Shown: positions 14,201 through 25,577, numbered from the stretch's first letter. The stretch: DNA of 64,000 bases from Tubulanus polymorphus (GCF_964204645.1 NC_134025.1:24396001-24460000); one strand, 5' to 3'. Numbers and translations are program-made. The notes: a model not told the origin generated them from the letters alone.

Positions 14201-17200
14201 AATTCAATTATTGATATATAAAAATAAAAAAAACTTAATATTGAGCAATATATGTGTAATTTTTCAAGGCGTCAATTGATGTTCACGTTTGTTTTCTTTT
14301 CAATTTCTTTAAACCTAAAACATCTACCAAAAATTCTATTATACCGAAGAATCAGATACCATTAATCTTCTACGAGACTAAAAATCTGTGCAACAGAACA
14401 GATGTTATGGCTCCAACCATATTATCAGACTATAAAGTAAATTTAATCAAATTGATCCAAGCAAACAGCATAAATCATTGGCAGTAGCCGACAAATAAAT
14501 TGATACATGTAATTCCATCCAATCATTGATGGATTAAATGTTTCCGAAAATTCATCTCGATGAACTGCAATTCTACTGCCCTTTAGCATCAACACAAAGG
14601 AGGATAAATCATTTGATGCTAGAATGTATACCAGTACATGATACATGATTTTGCAGTATATTCACGTCCTACGGGTGGTATTTCAGCTATATCGTGATAA
14701 CGTATAAGATGAAGAATTTATGAAAATCAATTTACCGTAGGTTTTTTATAGATTACAACATCGGCCTACGTAGCTAACTGTTCTTTCAGAAATTGTTGCT
14801 TTTTCACCGTGAAATTTTGATAACATGGATAAATTGGGATCGATTTTAAACCACATAAAGCAAGTTTTCTTTCCATAGATACAAATGACTGGTCACCACT
14901 AACCTGGCTAATTTTGTTTTCAGCAGCATCCTAAAATCTTCGCAACAAATCCCAGCTTCGGTATCCAATACAATCTGGTATCTATCCATCTGATGTAGTT
15001 CTTTAGGGGGCTGTCCGATGCTGTACCAGGACGCTTCTTTTCTTCCACCTGGCTGACCATCGGATACCTCAAAAACGCGAATTCGTTCCACATGCGGGCC
15101 GTGGTCACCGAATGTGAATGATTCAACTCTAACATCATCTGAAGTGATATACATGTAATGAGTTATTTGATTGCATTGAGGATAAAATCATAAGAATAAG
15201 CAAGTTAGGGATGTAAAAATTACTCATAAGTCAATTCCAGAATTTCCAATTTTGTTCTAGGCCATATTTTTAGTCCAACCTCATCCAAAATACCTTACCA
15301 AACCTCGAAAATATGAATCTTGTGGGCAAAAGTGAAATTGTTGTATTGCACGGGTTTTCTAATATCCAAAGCTTGATTGATATAAATATCTTAGCCGGGA
15401 CATACTGGAAATCATTGTAATAAATGGGTTTCGTCTTAAACAGAAGCTCAACTGATCAACCAAGCAGATTTGTACTTGACAAAATCCACAATAATCGAGC
15501 AAAAGAATACAAATACCTAGAATAGAAGGCTTGAATTGTTTTAATATGGGATTTATGCGGCGTTTGACGAATTCCGATAATCCAGGAGTACCGAACACAC
15601 ACCTGAAAAAAAAAGAGAATTTGTCGGTATCGAATGGACACGATTTTAGACAGATGGATATCAACTATAATCACTGATAATTGAATGTACATCAGTTTAT
15701 ATCAATTGATAACAGACACCACAGGACAGACTGATTTCATTATAACCCAGGTAATTCGAGGTACCATATTCAGAGTTCTTGGCATTTCATTGCGCATCAA
15801 AATGTACTAATGAAATGTGACATCTACGTATAACCAGCAAGAAAATACTTCCCCTAATAAAGGGAATATGTTCTGAAGAATGAATTAAATCACCAGTACA
15901 GCTGACTATTTTATGTCTTTCAACCTATCTATTACAGGTTCTATCTATAACAATTACAAGCTGAATCCACTTTATATGGGTACCGGGGTATTTCTTGTCA
16001 GAACAAACTACTATCAATGCGCAAACACATTTGGCAGGCCTCTACGGAAAGTTTTAACCACTATATAACTCTGCTGGTGCAGATTGAAAGAAGAGCTGCA
16101 CTGCGTAATTAATAGATATATAGATGACCTCGAAATTAGAAGCATTTCCTTTTATCAAATGAGATGATATATTAGATAGATAAGTGTCAGGCAAAATGTG
16201 TAATTACATCGCACAAATCGTATAAAAGGCGTATTGACATGGCTTTCTTTTTTTTCCATGTATCTATTTATTCAACCTTTCCGGTGGCTTTTCAGTTTGT
16301 TCACGGAGTTCATCACTCGGAGAATTAGTGTCACCAGTGAATACTAATTAAACACGATCTGACGAAAGTCTTATTTTATCGGGATAACTTTTATCGGGAT
16401 AAGAACGCGCAGACATTTCCCCAATAATCACGCAGAACATATTGTTAGACCAAATTCGACATCCGATAACCATATTGTCATAACATGAGTTGCTAATTTG
16501 CTTCGGGGAACAAATATCAGTCTTACAGAACTAGCCACAGTAAGCCTCGCCTAACACGTACAAACTGGGACTTTCAAAATCGGTCCGAGTAAACAAAGTC
16601 CGAGTTAAGGATAGGAACATACGCTAGGAAGTCAGAAAAATTATTTAATTTTGTCCAAGTTAGTCGAAGTCCAAGTTCGTCATGACCGAGTAAGGCAAGG
16701 TTTACTTAATCTACCAAACATCCACCCCTAGGGCCAGACTACATCACTGAATTGTTCTCGCAATCATTTTTATAATTTTCATTAAAATCAATGTCTTACA
16801 TTGGGCTGTGAAAACCAGCATTCAGAGATCTGCTAGTAAACACAAGGTAGCGTAAACAGTTAAACTGTCATTCAGTCTAAAATGAATTGAACTTACCATC
16901 GAGAAATGATGAAATTCAACCATTCGGCCGTTTCACTGCCACGCATCGCCCTTTTCCGATGCACGAGCAAGTGCTCGTTGTACAAGTGCTGGTCGATGAG
17001 CTGCGTTACTTTCGTACGCCAAACGGCGAACATGATGACAAAAACTATCAACAACCATGCAAACGACAGTCCCCAGAGTCCGACGACCCACGCCAGTGAC
17101 ACGGCGCTGATAACAAACATATACAGATAGAGCAGATGATTTTCACGCGCACATCTCTTACTCCAGAAAGTGTCGACGTCGACATTTTTTACGGTGATTG

Positions 17201-17276
17201 CCTGATCGACACTGCTGCCCTGACGACGAAGTTTGGGTTTGTTCGTTGTCGGCCCGTTCGGCATTGGTTCTGACAT
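2256..17276 (-). CDS. SMP and multi-C2 domain membrane tether, extended synaptotagmin/tricalbin-like (27 exons)
   Basis: Predicted ER-anchored lipid-transfer tether at membrane contact sites. Exons in order: 17276-16897, 15602-15517, 15138-14904, 13734-13606, 13482-13286, 13175-13125, 11858-11725, 11377-11283, 10935-10796, 10687-10578, 10475-10392, 10276-10187, 10095-9960, 9602-9558, 8946-8891, 8186-7991, 7901-7762, 7668-7579, 7491-7408, 7301-7248, 5007-4829, 4753-4719, 4613-4493, 4418-4307, 3386-3272, 422-series last exon 2422-2256. All join in phase and give about 1,086 residues. Residues 48-86 form a hydrophobic hairpin, the usual ER anchor. An SMP lipid-binding domain follows at about 115-335 (ILDDVRVESFTFGD region). 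Next come a degenerate C2 (about 343-470), a C2 with Ca2+-type acidic loops (485-600; MDRSGTSDPY, YDWDGYD), another (699-815; KDKNGLSDPF, VWDRDP), and a C-terminal C2-like region lacking the acidic loops. The start is the first in-frame ATG. The family call is firm. Orthology to ESYT rather than to a tricalbin-like paralogue is inferred. Confidence 0.85.
3243..3264. repeat. (TA)n microsatellite
   Basis: A run of about eleven TA dinucleotides in the last intron of the SMP/C2 gene, only a few bases downstream (minus sense) of the donor at 3,271. Confidence 0.8.
6058..6320. repeat. Two-copy tandem duplication, unit about 129 bp, in an intron
   Basis: Two adjacent diverged copies (about 6,058-6,186 and 6,187-6,320) share the opening GATGCCATTATG, then ACCATTGTT or GCCATTGTT, AAAGGCAT, a run of AAAAATGAAA, GGTCAAT, ACAACAT, AGGTTCAAA and a closing ACAGGG. 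Small indels separate them. The array lies in the 2.2 kb intron between the exons ending at 7,248 and starting at 5,007. I do not recognise it as a known element. Confidence 0.75.
13985..14215. repeat. Copy A of a dispersed repeat shared with 52,615-52,870
   Basis: Shares several ordered blocks with the second copy: TATGTCATCAATATTGGC against TACGTCATCAATACTGGC, AATTGCG, GACTGGTTGCCG or CACTGGTTGCCG, and CAATTCAATTCAA. Sequence between the blocks is diverged. It lies in the intron between the exons at 14,904-15,138 and 13,606-13,734. The family is unknown to me. Confidence 0.55.
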
Positions 17277-17334
17277 TTTTTACGCTTTAGACACCGTCAC
17301 GAAGCCATTGAACTAGAAAATTCAGTCCCATCTG
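17277..17334 (-). promoter_or_regulatory. 5' leader of the SMP/C2 gene with a 14-codon upstream ORF
   Basis: On the minus strand a pyrimidine-rich acceptor ending TTTTTTACAG lies at 17,332-17,341, so the coding exon probably begins at 17,331. The first three bases of that exon are an ATG that opens a 14-codon ORF closed by TAA at 17,287-17,289, ten bases before the main ATG at 17,276. If the acceptor is used, this upstream ORF would lie in the mature leader. No first exon or core promoter could be placed. Confidence 0.4.
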
Positions 17335-19140
17335 TAAAAAAGAGCACAAAATTTTGAATTTACCAGATTTTATTCTAAGCCTGATGAAGGCTGTCCTGAA
17401 AACTGAAGATCTGCTGGAAATTACATAAAGAATTTAAGCGTATTTCCTACGCTGGTAATTTGTAAGGATCCAGGGTTCGAATTTACTATCAAACTTGCTG
17501 TGAATGGCCGAGGCAATCTACAGCAAGTGCCCATCTTGAAAAACAATACCCGGTTATATGATCCATGAACATTGAAAACTAACATGAGGTTCAATGTCAA
17601 TTGGTTACTTGACTTTTGAATGTACTTGACATTTGAATGTATATCAATATACGTATCAATTATAATATTATCTATAAAATTCGTAAAAATTACACACTAA
17701 TAATTAAATTACTAGAGGGGGTCATACATAAGAATTAATAATCATTGGTTAGGATCCCCTAGGCCTAGTCTGAATTACAAAAGATCACCTTCCAGGGACT
17801 ATCCCTTAGCCTAATTATATGAGTAGGCCTATATATTAATATATTATTGGGGCCAGCCCAGTAATTAACAGGCTGTCTTGATATTGTTGAAATTTATGCA
17901 ATGAACCAGTACACCAGTGAATTAATATAGGCACAGCTGTGCCTGAACATGCAGTTATGATAAATACTAATTGATATGTTAAAAGGTTTGTGACTTTCAC
18001 TGAGTTTTATAACACAAATATTTTTTAATGACACTAATAATACCATATATAACTGGTTTTCTTTATGATACATTTATTTTTTTTCAGGTACCATAGCTGA
18101 GCATGAAGGATATTATCAAATGGAAAACATCAATGGTATTTATAGGCCTCTAGCCAAATACCAGTACCCGGACCTTATCTATACACAGTTAAGCTGCAGT
18201 TTGCTTAAAATACCTGGACTATACGTAAAACCTAATAAACCATACCATACCAGGCCTAGAATTTATTGTCCCATTAATTTCTACTGCCTGCCTATACGGT
18301 AGGCCCTACACTTTTTTAAAAATAAAGAACTGCAGGCCATTTCGGATCCAGCCTACTGCCGTTACTGCACGAGTGGTACTCTTTGATTTTTCAAGAACAA
18401 TTTTTTTTCGAAACATCAAATGCCGGAGCAGATTTATTTTCAAAGTATTTTGGAAATGTCATGCAGAGTGGAAAATTAAATTCAATGTCCCTACAAATGC
18501 TCAGAAAGCATCTAGTAGAGGTGATAAAATTCAAAAAATTTTTGGGGAGGACCCCCACACCCACCTTGTTTATGGTCCAGTGATTATGCACCTGAACTGC
18601 TGTGCTGTTTCAGTAGGGTTTCTGTGGTGTGCACTCGTGCAGTGTGTGGAGGACAGCTAATCAATGTACTATGTAGAAGCAACCTAAAATTTACAGCATA
18701 ACAATTTTTCATTACCTGTCTACTAAGCTGAATTTCAATAGTCACAGTGCGAATTATACCTAGACGTGTTTGTGTATACTGTCATAGAGTATATAATCCA
18801 TATGTGTTACTGTTTTCATTGCTGTCAATTTATTATTCCTACTGACATTTAATCGGTAGTTCACCAATTTCACTGGAGATGGCAGCAGCTCCTGGGACTA
18901 AACAAGAGGGGGTGTTGCGCAACTGTCTAAGGAAATGAAAAACCTATCATTTTCAAAGGTTTTGAAAATATATATCATCTATAAACAGTTCAGATGATGG
19001 ATATCGGTACCGTATCTCAAATATTTGCGTAGATAATGAGAATTTTTAACTAACAACTACACCGGTCTCATTTCACACCGCAGTGCGGGATTGTATCCAT
19101 AGGTGCTGCCACTCATGGGAATATTGTGAACTAATCATCT
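17335..19140. other. Divergent intergenic region between the SMP/C2 gene and NUSAP1
   Basis: About 1.8 kb separates two genes transcribed away from each other. It should hold the promoter and 5' exon(s) of the minus-strand gene and the distal promoter of NUSAP1. I see short open frames but no conserved coding sequence. TAGGCCTA-type motifs recur around 17,760-18,260, a texture common in marine invertebrate non-coding DNA. Confidence 0.4.
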
Positions 19141-19148
19141 TGGATTAG

Positions 19149-19191
19149 CCAATCAAATTACGCGTAACGAAATTCAAACGAAACACGGAAG
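19149..19191 (+). promoter_or_regulatory. Candidate CCAAT / CHR / ETS promoter block of NUSAP1
   Basis: Within 85 bp of the NUSAP1 ATG lie a CCAAT box (19,149-19,153), a TTCAAA hexamer (19,173-19,178; TTTGAA on the other strand, the CHR core) and CGGAAG (19,186-19,191, an ETS core). In vertebrates, NF-Y-bound CCAAT boxes placed a few tens of bases from a CHR drive G2/M genes through the DREAM/MuvB complexes. The arrangement fits the gene's expected mitotic expression. The motifs are seen; the function is inferred. Confidence 0.4.
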
Positions 19192-19230
19192 TGAATTTAT
19201 TTTGCAGCGATTGAAATCGTATATTTATGT

Positions 19231-22200
19231 ATGATGATGGATGATTTAGCCCTCAAAACCATGAAATATGCAGATTTACAAAAACTTGCCAAAAAGTTGG
19301 GAGTTCGAGCAAACATGAAGGTAGCGACCCAATGTTTAAATTTTAAGCAAAAAAAGAGAGATGAGAAAATAAAGAGTTGCAATTGCATCTTTCTTCTTTT
19401 CTTCTCACTCACATCACACACACTCGGCTCCACTCTCTGCTGGACGGTCTCACCCCACTCGTCTACTTGGCTCACCACATCATCATTAGTCAGTTGGCTA
19501 AAAGAAATTCCAGAATGTATCATCCTGATTTTAACTTTGTACCCTTCTCCCCATTCCTTATCTCATCTTGTAGTATGTTGGAACTGTCAAACTGTCAGTT
19601 TTAATAAATGACACTTAACTGACACATTTGACAGTTCCAAAATGCCTGTGAGAAGTAATGACGTGTAGGCCTATTTAGGCCTAGAAGCCAAAACAGCCTT
19701 TTTACACCCCCCCCCCCGCCTTGCCCTTTCATTCCAACGCTTGTAAGTAATTGTTAGTGAAGATTTGTGATCCAGCAAAGAGGACGGATAGGCTAAGTGG
19801 TGGTCATCCCCCTGGTCAACCACGAGTGCTATTAAGGAGGATCCACTCTTCTTTACAATGCCATTGGTGGATGGTGGGTGGTTGTGCGTGTCACTAAACA
19901 TTGACTATGTGATATATTTTCTAGGCTGATCATCTGATTAAAGCCATCATGGAAGCGCAAACAATACACACAAGCGATGATGACATTGAGCAGGTAGGTC
20001 CCATTAACTTACTGAAATACGGATATATATGTGTGGTACGCCTATGATTCTATATCGATCTTGATTTCTCAAGGCGGCTTTTATCATTTTACTTTGGAAA
20101 CATTGACTTTAGGCTTAATTGTTAATGTCAATACCTTCAATATTTCGTATCTTTAAAACAAAATTGATCATTCAATAGGAGGATGCTGTAGGCTTAGAAG
20201 AGAATGTGGTGAAAAAAGATGCTAAGGAATTAAATGGAAAGGAACTTGCTCGGGTCAACAGTCGTAAAAACAGACGTGGGAGAAACAAGAGCAAAGCAGA
20301 AGATAGTATTGATGATACTAATAGTGAGAATGTGATGACATCGGATGAATCTGAGAAAGAAGAGAAACCTATTGTTAGAAGGGGACGCAAAAATAGATCA
20401 AAACGGAATGAATCTAAAGCTGAGGTCCGTGATAAGGATGTTGGCTTGGTGACATCGGATGAATCTGATACTGATCAAAAGGTTTGAATTTAATTGTTTT
20501 CTTTCTATAAAGACTTAGAAATTCTGGGTCAGTTAAAACTTTATGATGACAAAACTTTTGGACAAAATGCTCTAGTTTGACTTCCTTAACCCATTAGATT
20601 TTAAGAAAATTGAATGTCATGTTTAACTTTGGACATCTTTAAGCTTCTTATTCAAGAAATCCGTTTTTACTTCAGCAGTTGAAGAACAGCCAAAGAAAGT
20701 ATTTCAATGATGCTGAAAAGAAAATTACACGCAACAAAACGTCTGACTCGGTAGAAACCGCTGGAAACTCTGATTGTGAAATGCAGTATAAGCCCGAGCA
20801 TGCTGAACAACTTGAATCTGATAGTTCTAAGATTAAAACGCCAGAATCTTCGGCAAGCAACAGTTGTTCAGATATGGAAGCATCGCTGCAGAAATCTAGC
20901 GAAAAGGACAAGCAAATAACAAACTCATCGGCAGATATGAAAATAACAGAAAGAAAAGGAAGATCGAGTAAGAGATGTGATGTTTCTCCAATAAATGAAT
21001 CAACTAGCCTCAGAAGAGGTCGATCCGGCAGTCGAAAAGCTGGTGATGTAAATGCTAAGAATGTCTCAAAGCAGAAAAAGTCAGCTAGTCCGATAGATAA
21101 ACGACGTAAGTCTGCGATTTCGATAGTGGAAAACATTCTGTCGAGAAGGGGACATTCGAATGATGGTGTCAGATCAGCTGATAATACTAATCTAAAAACA
21201 CCATTGAACAAAACTTCATCGAGTCAAAGACGATCAGTTATACTGTCCGCTTGTGTCTCTCGTCAACGTCTATCCATTATGGGCAGACGATCGAAATCGA
21301 AAACACTGATCTGTCGAGTGCGTGGCGAAACGACAGATGAACAACTTGATATAACTGCCAAATCCGAGAAAGTTGAGGAAACTGCATCGAAAAGTAAAGA
21401 TGAAACAATTGAGGAAAAAACTCGGGAGACTGTGCCTGATGTACCGGTCACTGAGGATATAGTTATGGCGATGAAAGGAACTGAAAATGAAATGAAGGAA
21501 ACGTTAATGGCAGCGCTAGAGAAAAAAGTTCAAATCATGAACAGTGAGTTTTATTGCAGAAAACTGGATTTCCCTAATTATTATTATCTGACCCCTGGAG
21601 GCAGAAAATATGTTTAAGTCCTTCTTTTACTGCCCTGGCTGAGGGATAGAATGTTGTTGTCTCATTTGAAGAATTTAAATGGTTTATCTGTTCTTGTTTT
21701 AGAAGCTGAACAGCCTACAACGGACAAGTCGAACATTCCCAGATTTTCAGCATTTTTGGCGAAAAACAGAGAAAGACAAAAAAAGCCTGTCACTCCGGGT
21801 AAAAGATACAACATTATGAAATTTGGATTTCATTTCATGATCTGTGCTGTAGAAATGTATGTCTATTTCAGGAAATAAAGATTGGGCGAAAATTCATCAG
21901 CGAAACTTCAACAAAATGGAGTCGATTGATACATATTTGGCGAACAAACGAAAGCGAACGGAATCGCAAACGCAGTCGTTAAAACGTGCCAAGATCGTGA
22001 CCGAGTCTGCTCGAGCTACTGTCGAACGGCTGAAAAATTTCAAGACACCAACACACGTAAATAAAGTAAGTTTCTACTGTAGGATATTACTTCTCCGCAG
22101 GGAGACAGGACTCACGTTTAGTTAGAAATATATGCAGGGGTTGTATATTGGAACCTCATTACTACAAACTTCACGGTACCTTAAAATCTGTTCATTATGA

Positions 22201-23582
22201 CCCATAGTTCATTAAGATCATGTATTAGAATAATTGAATTGTCTTAACGGTACTTGGGACAAGATCCTATACTTGTAATATCCAATGAACCAGAATTATA
22301 TCCGAGTTCATTATAATGAAGTTCCGCTGTATGTAAAAAAAATCATGGATGCTTATCTAATCTGTAAAGCGCTTGACTGGATTTGATACTACATTGGAAC
22401 CTTGTTATAACGAACTTGGATACAACAATTTACCAGATATAACAAATATAGTATTTCATCCCAAGTAAGAAAATTCAATTAATTTCATACTGGATATAAC
22501 GAACTATTGATTATAACGAAGATGATTTCCGGTCCCGTGAAGTTCGTTGTATGTAACAAGGTTCCACTGAATATAGGCGTCATCATCATAAGCATTGTCT
22601 AAATGGCCATTAGTAGAAACCATAGTTCCTTGTACTATTTACAGAAAATACCAAAAATAGTAAAACCAGTCAGTGTGTCACGATCAGCCACTTGTTTTAC
22701 GAATCAGAATCTTACCATGAATGCCACATTTGGGTCGACTGTTTCTAAGAAAACTGGAAATTCAGTCGTCGGTTCTGCGCGAAAATCTACAACTGCTCCT
22801 ATAAGTAAGTATCTGTAACAGCAGGGTCACTTTCATTCAAAAAAATTTTTTTTTTTGAAGCTAAAGCTCTAGTGCCTTTCACAAGACGCTTCATTCTTAT
22901 TGCAAATATGGTTTTCAGCGCCATTTCAATTTTCTGCGACTCCAAATGCAGCAGTTAATAAAACAGTCGGAAGTACATCGAAGGCATTCGATTTAAAGGC
23001 GAGCCTTTCAAAACCATTGACTTGGAAACCATACACAGGAAAACTGAAACCATTGGACGTGAACTCATCTGTGCCTAGTAAAGCAAAAAATCGACTTGAT
23101 CTGGTAAAGAAGAAACCAACACTCAAAACCCGGTGAGCTGTTCAATTATTGATTTTTCTCATTGAATAAATCTCATTCTATAAATCTCTACTTATAAGAG
23201 GTGTATCAAATTGTTTTTGATTCATTCAATATTCAAAGTAGTAAAACGTTTCACTGGTTAGGTATGTCAAGGTGTAACTAAAAGTTATTTGTATAAGAAT
23301 GTTAATCCATATCTCATTGGACCAATCTTTTTAAGAAATTCATGGATAGCAGATGATCCAAAGTCCTTCAAATCATTATCATTGTCTCTGATGATGGGAT
23401 ATGTAGATTATAGTTAATTTAACTGTAATTTACATATCCCTTATAATAGCCATTTTAAATATCAAAAATAGAAAATTTTGGTTCATTATTTTTGCAGAGA
23501 AGAACGTCGTCAGGATCATGTATCCATGAGGGCCTCGAAAAAGAATGACAGTCTGATGAAACGACGAGGAATGGTGTCATAA
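19231..23582 (+). CDS. NUSAP1: Nucleolar and spindle-associated protein 1 (9 exons)
   Basis: Microtubule- and chromatin-binding mitotic spindle protein. Exons: 19231-19320, 19925-19993, 20179-20481, 20679-21543, 21703-21798, 21872-22065, 22645-22804, 22919-23132, 23498-23582. Every junction keeps the frame and gives about 691 residues, longer than the roughly 440 of human NUSAP1. Residues 5-42 are the SAP domain (YADLQKLAKKLGVRANMKAD). A long Ser/Lys/Arg/Glu-rich, low-complexity middle follows, with the short motif TSDES repeated in exon 3. The conserved region around residues 480-505 (FNKMESIDTYLANKRKR) and the basic C-terminus (REERRQDHVSMR) match the microtubule-binding half of the family. 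The first of three consecutive Met codons was taken as the start. I see no KEN box. Exon 4 has a NAGNAG acceptor that can add one Gln. The call rests on SAP plus the MESID motif. Confidence 0.88.
22147..22332. mobile_element. Degraded inverted-repeat element (MITE) in NUSAP1 intron 6
   Basis: The left end reads TTGGAACCTCATTACTACAAA and the right end, reverse-complemented, reads CAGCGGAACTTCATTATAATG, so the ends are imperfect inverted repeats. The interior is AT-rich with no ORF. It is a diverged relative of the better-preserved copy 60 bp downstream. Confidence 0.5.
22392..22569. mobile_element. MITE with about 23-bp terminal inverted repeats in NUSAP1 intron 6
   Basis: The left terminus TTGGAACCTTGTTATAACGA and the right terminus, reverse-complemented, GTGGAACCTTGTTACATACA followed by ACGAACTT form terminal inverted repeats. 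The element is about 178 bp with no coding capacity. The ends resemble those of small Tc1/mariner- or pogo-type non-autonomous elements, but a clean target-site duplication is not visible, so the superfamily is a guess. Confidence 0.6.
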
Positions 23583-23817
23583 TAGATGTCTGAATTGCTG
23601 AACTTGAACTCAAAATACGTGCAGTAAATTTGGCTGAATTACAAATTCATATAAATTCTTGACACTTATAATATACTTTGATATTTACCGGTATCTTTTG
23701 AGCTCAAAATATGACGGATTTTCAGTGTTTTAGAGGCTTACATCATTTGCACTGAATTGTTCTTACAGGTATGCGGTATGATTTTTCCTCTGGCATTTTA
23801 ACCATTGGCATTATTAC

Positions 23818-24000
23818 CTGGATTCGTTCTTACAATGTAACTTTCGTTATAACGAATTTCGGAATTGCTACAATATTTTCCGTACTGGTAACATCCAGTA
23901 TGAAATTAGTAGAATATTCTTATCAGTCGAACTTTTGATTTGTTGTATCTGCTGATAGATTATATCCAAATTCGTTATAGCAAGACTCAAAGGTATATCG
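23818..24000. mobile_element. Third, inverted and decayed copy of the NUSAP1-region MITE
   Basis: Contains CGTTATAACGAA, TAACATCCAGTATGAAATTA (the reverse complement of the interior of the 22,392-22,569 copy) and TCGTTATAGCAAGACTC. It lies about 240 bp after the NUSAP1 stop and may fall in its 3' UTR. Confidence 0.45.
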
Positions 24001-24442
24001 TATAATTTTAGTTCATAATCTTTAAGAAAACATTTTACTGGGGTAGGATTGTATGAACATCATTGTTTTAGCATCGGAAAGGCTTCTGTACATATGGGTA
24101 ATATTTAATTGTTGCAGACCTGTGCTTTGGTAAATATTTGTATACTCGACAGATTAGTCAAATTATTTTACATTACGCTTATAGAAATTATTTCGCGAAG
24201 CAATAAGCTGAATTTGTAATACATGTACCTTGTTTCTCATAATTGGTTAAAACACATTTGTAAACTGCAATAGAATTTGTAATTGGTTAATTTCTATAAC
24301 TAATACTAATGGGTTTGCTATCGTTAGTTTGATTATTATTTAAAAAAAGATATACATGTATCTTGTTAAATCAAGTTTTGTGAATTTGTACTTTTTAGCC
24401 CACTTGGGACTTTAGTCCCAGCGGGCTATTGCGTTCACTTTT

Positions 24443-24476
24443 CGTCCGTCGTCCGTCCGTCCGTCCGTCCGTCCGT
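24443..24476. repeat. (CCGT)n simple repeat
   Basis: A run of about eight CGTC/CCGT tetramers near the left end of the 24,398-25,465 element. Confidence 0.85.
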
Positions 24477-25005
24477 AGACGGAATCCAGTTATTTTGGGA
24501 AGTTTTGAAGACGCTTCAAGGTAATGTCTTGATATTTGGGTTACACATGTATCTACCCTAGACACATCTTCAGCCCAAAAACTGGCCCTGTCAGAATCAA
24601 GATGGCCGACTGGCAGCCATTGTTGTTCGTCAAAATCAGCACTTTTTACACATTTTTGAACTTTTTGAGGGAAATTTTGAAGACGCTTTGATCAATTACC
24701 TTGATCTTTCGGATATATGTGAATCCCCCCAGGGCCCATCAACATAACAAAAATTGGGTCGGTCGGACTCAAGATGGCCGTCCTATGACCTTTTTAGTGC
24801 CCAAAAATGTTAATTTTGGCCCAAATTCTGAGTCCTGTAGCTTCCTACTGGTTTGCCATTTCTCATTACAATTTTTGATGGGTATTCTTTGGAAAGGGAT
24901 GTTTTATACCTGAGACAGGTATTTTTCATCGGCCAATTATGACGCAATTGGTGGCCATCTTGGTGTCACCAGTACTCATTCGTAAGTGGGAAAAAGTTTT
25001 TCCAC

Positions 25006-25425
25006 ATTATATTGATACCTAAGCGTATTTTGCTACCACAATCAATTAGAAAGTTGTAGCTCATAACGTGTTCTATGATTGTGGTGAGTTTCAAGGTAAT
25101 TGGATTTCGTATATGGCCACCAGGGGTCGTTGAATAATACAATATCTTAGCATTTCTTTATTATATTCGTACCTATGCATATTTTGTAACCACAATCAAT
25201 TGGAAAGTTGTAGCTCATGACATCATCTATGATTGTTGCGACTTTTAAGGACATAAGTTTTTAGTAGAATAACTTAGTATTTCCTTATTATATTGGTACC
25301 TAGGCATATTTTGTTACCATGATCAATTGCAAAGTTGTAGTTCATGACATGTTCTATGATTGTGGTGAGTTTCAAGGTCATTGGTTTTTGTAAATGGTCA
25401 CCAGGGGGCGTTGAATGTTGAAATT
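25006..25425. repeat. Three-unit tandem array inside the inverted-repeat element
   Basis: Units start near 25,006, 25,159 and 25,286. Each contains a TATATTGGTACCTA-like head, then CATATTTTG, ACCACAATCAATT, AAAGTTGTAGCTCATGACA, TCTATGATTGTGGTGAG and a CACCAGGGG-like tail. The middle unit is shorter. The units lie in direct orientation. Confidence 0.75.
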
Positions 25426-25494
25426 GTTAGATTGTTGTGCATTTGAAACCACTTCCCAAGTGGGCATGGTGTCCCTGGACCCCTAGTTCCTATA

Positions 25495-25548
25495 TGCAAA
25501 TCATCTTTTGTGGGCAATAAAATATGAATGAATGAATGAATGAATATA
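25495..25548. repeat. Retroelement-like 3' tail with (ATGA)n
   Basis: The phrase TGGGCAATAAAATATGAATG runs into about five GAAT tetramers at 25,524-25,545. A short unique tract ending in AATAAA plus a tetranucleotide run is typical of non-LTR element or SINE 3' ends. No body of such an element could be delimited upstream. Confidence 0.35.
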
Positions 25549-25577
25549 GGATATATTAAAGGTCGACTTTCAATATT

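Larger units (their letters stand above)
24398..25465. mobile_element. About 1.07 kb non-autonomous element with 12-bp perfect terminal inverted repeats
   Basis: The left end GCCCACTTGGGA (24,398-24,409) is the exact reverse complement of TCCCAAGTGGGC at 25,454-25,465. Just inside the left end is GGGACTTTAGTCCC, itself a palindrome. Behind it are a CCGT-type simple repeat, two related blocks that each carry a TCAAGATGGCCG-like phrase, and a three-unit tandem array. No transposase ORF is present. Elements with a CCCACTTGGGAC head and a CCGT run are familiar from invertebrate genomes, but I cannot assign a superfamily without a search. Confidence 0.65.

Noticed and set aside
19321-19611. Continuation of the NUSAP1 first-exon frame
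   Set aside because: Read-through into intron 1; the SAP domain continues only after splicing to 19,925.
20672-21211. 179-codon minus-strand ORF
   Set aside because: Antisense shadow of NUSAP1 exon 4, whose Ser/Lys/Glu-rich codons leave the opposite frame open.
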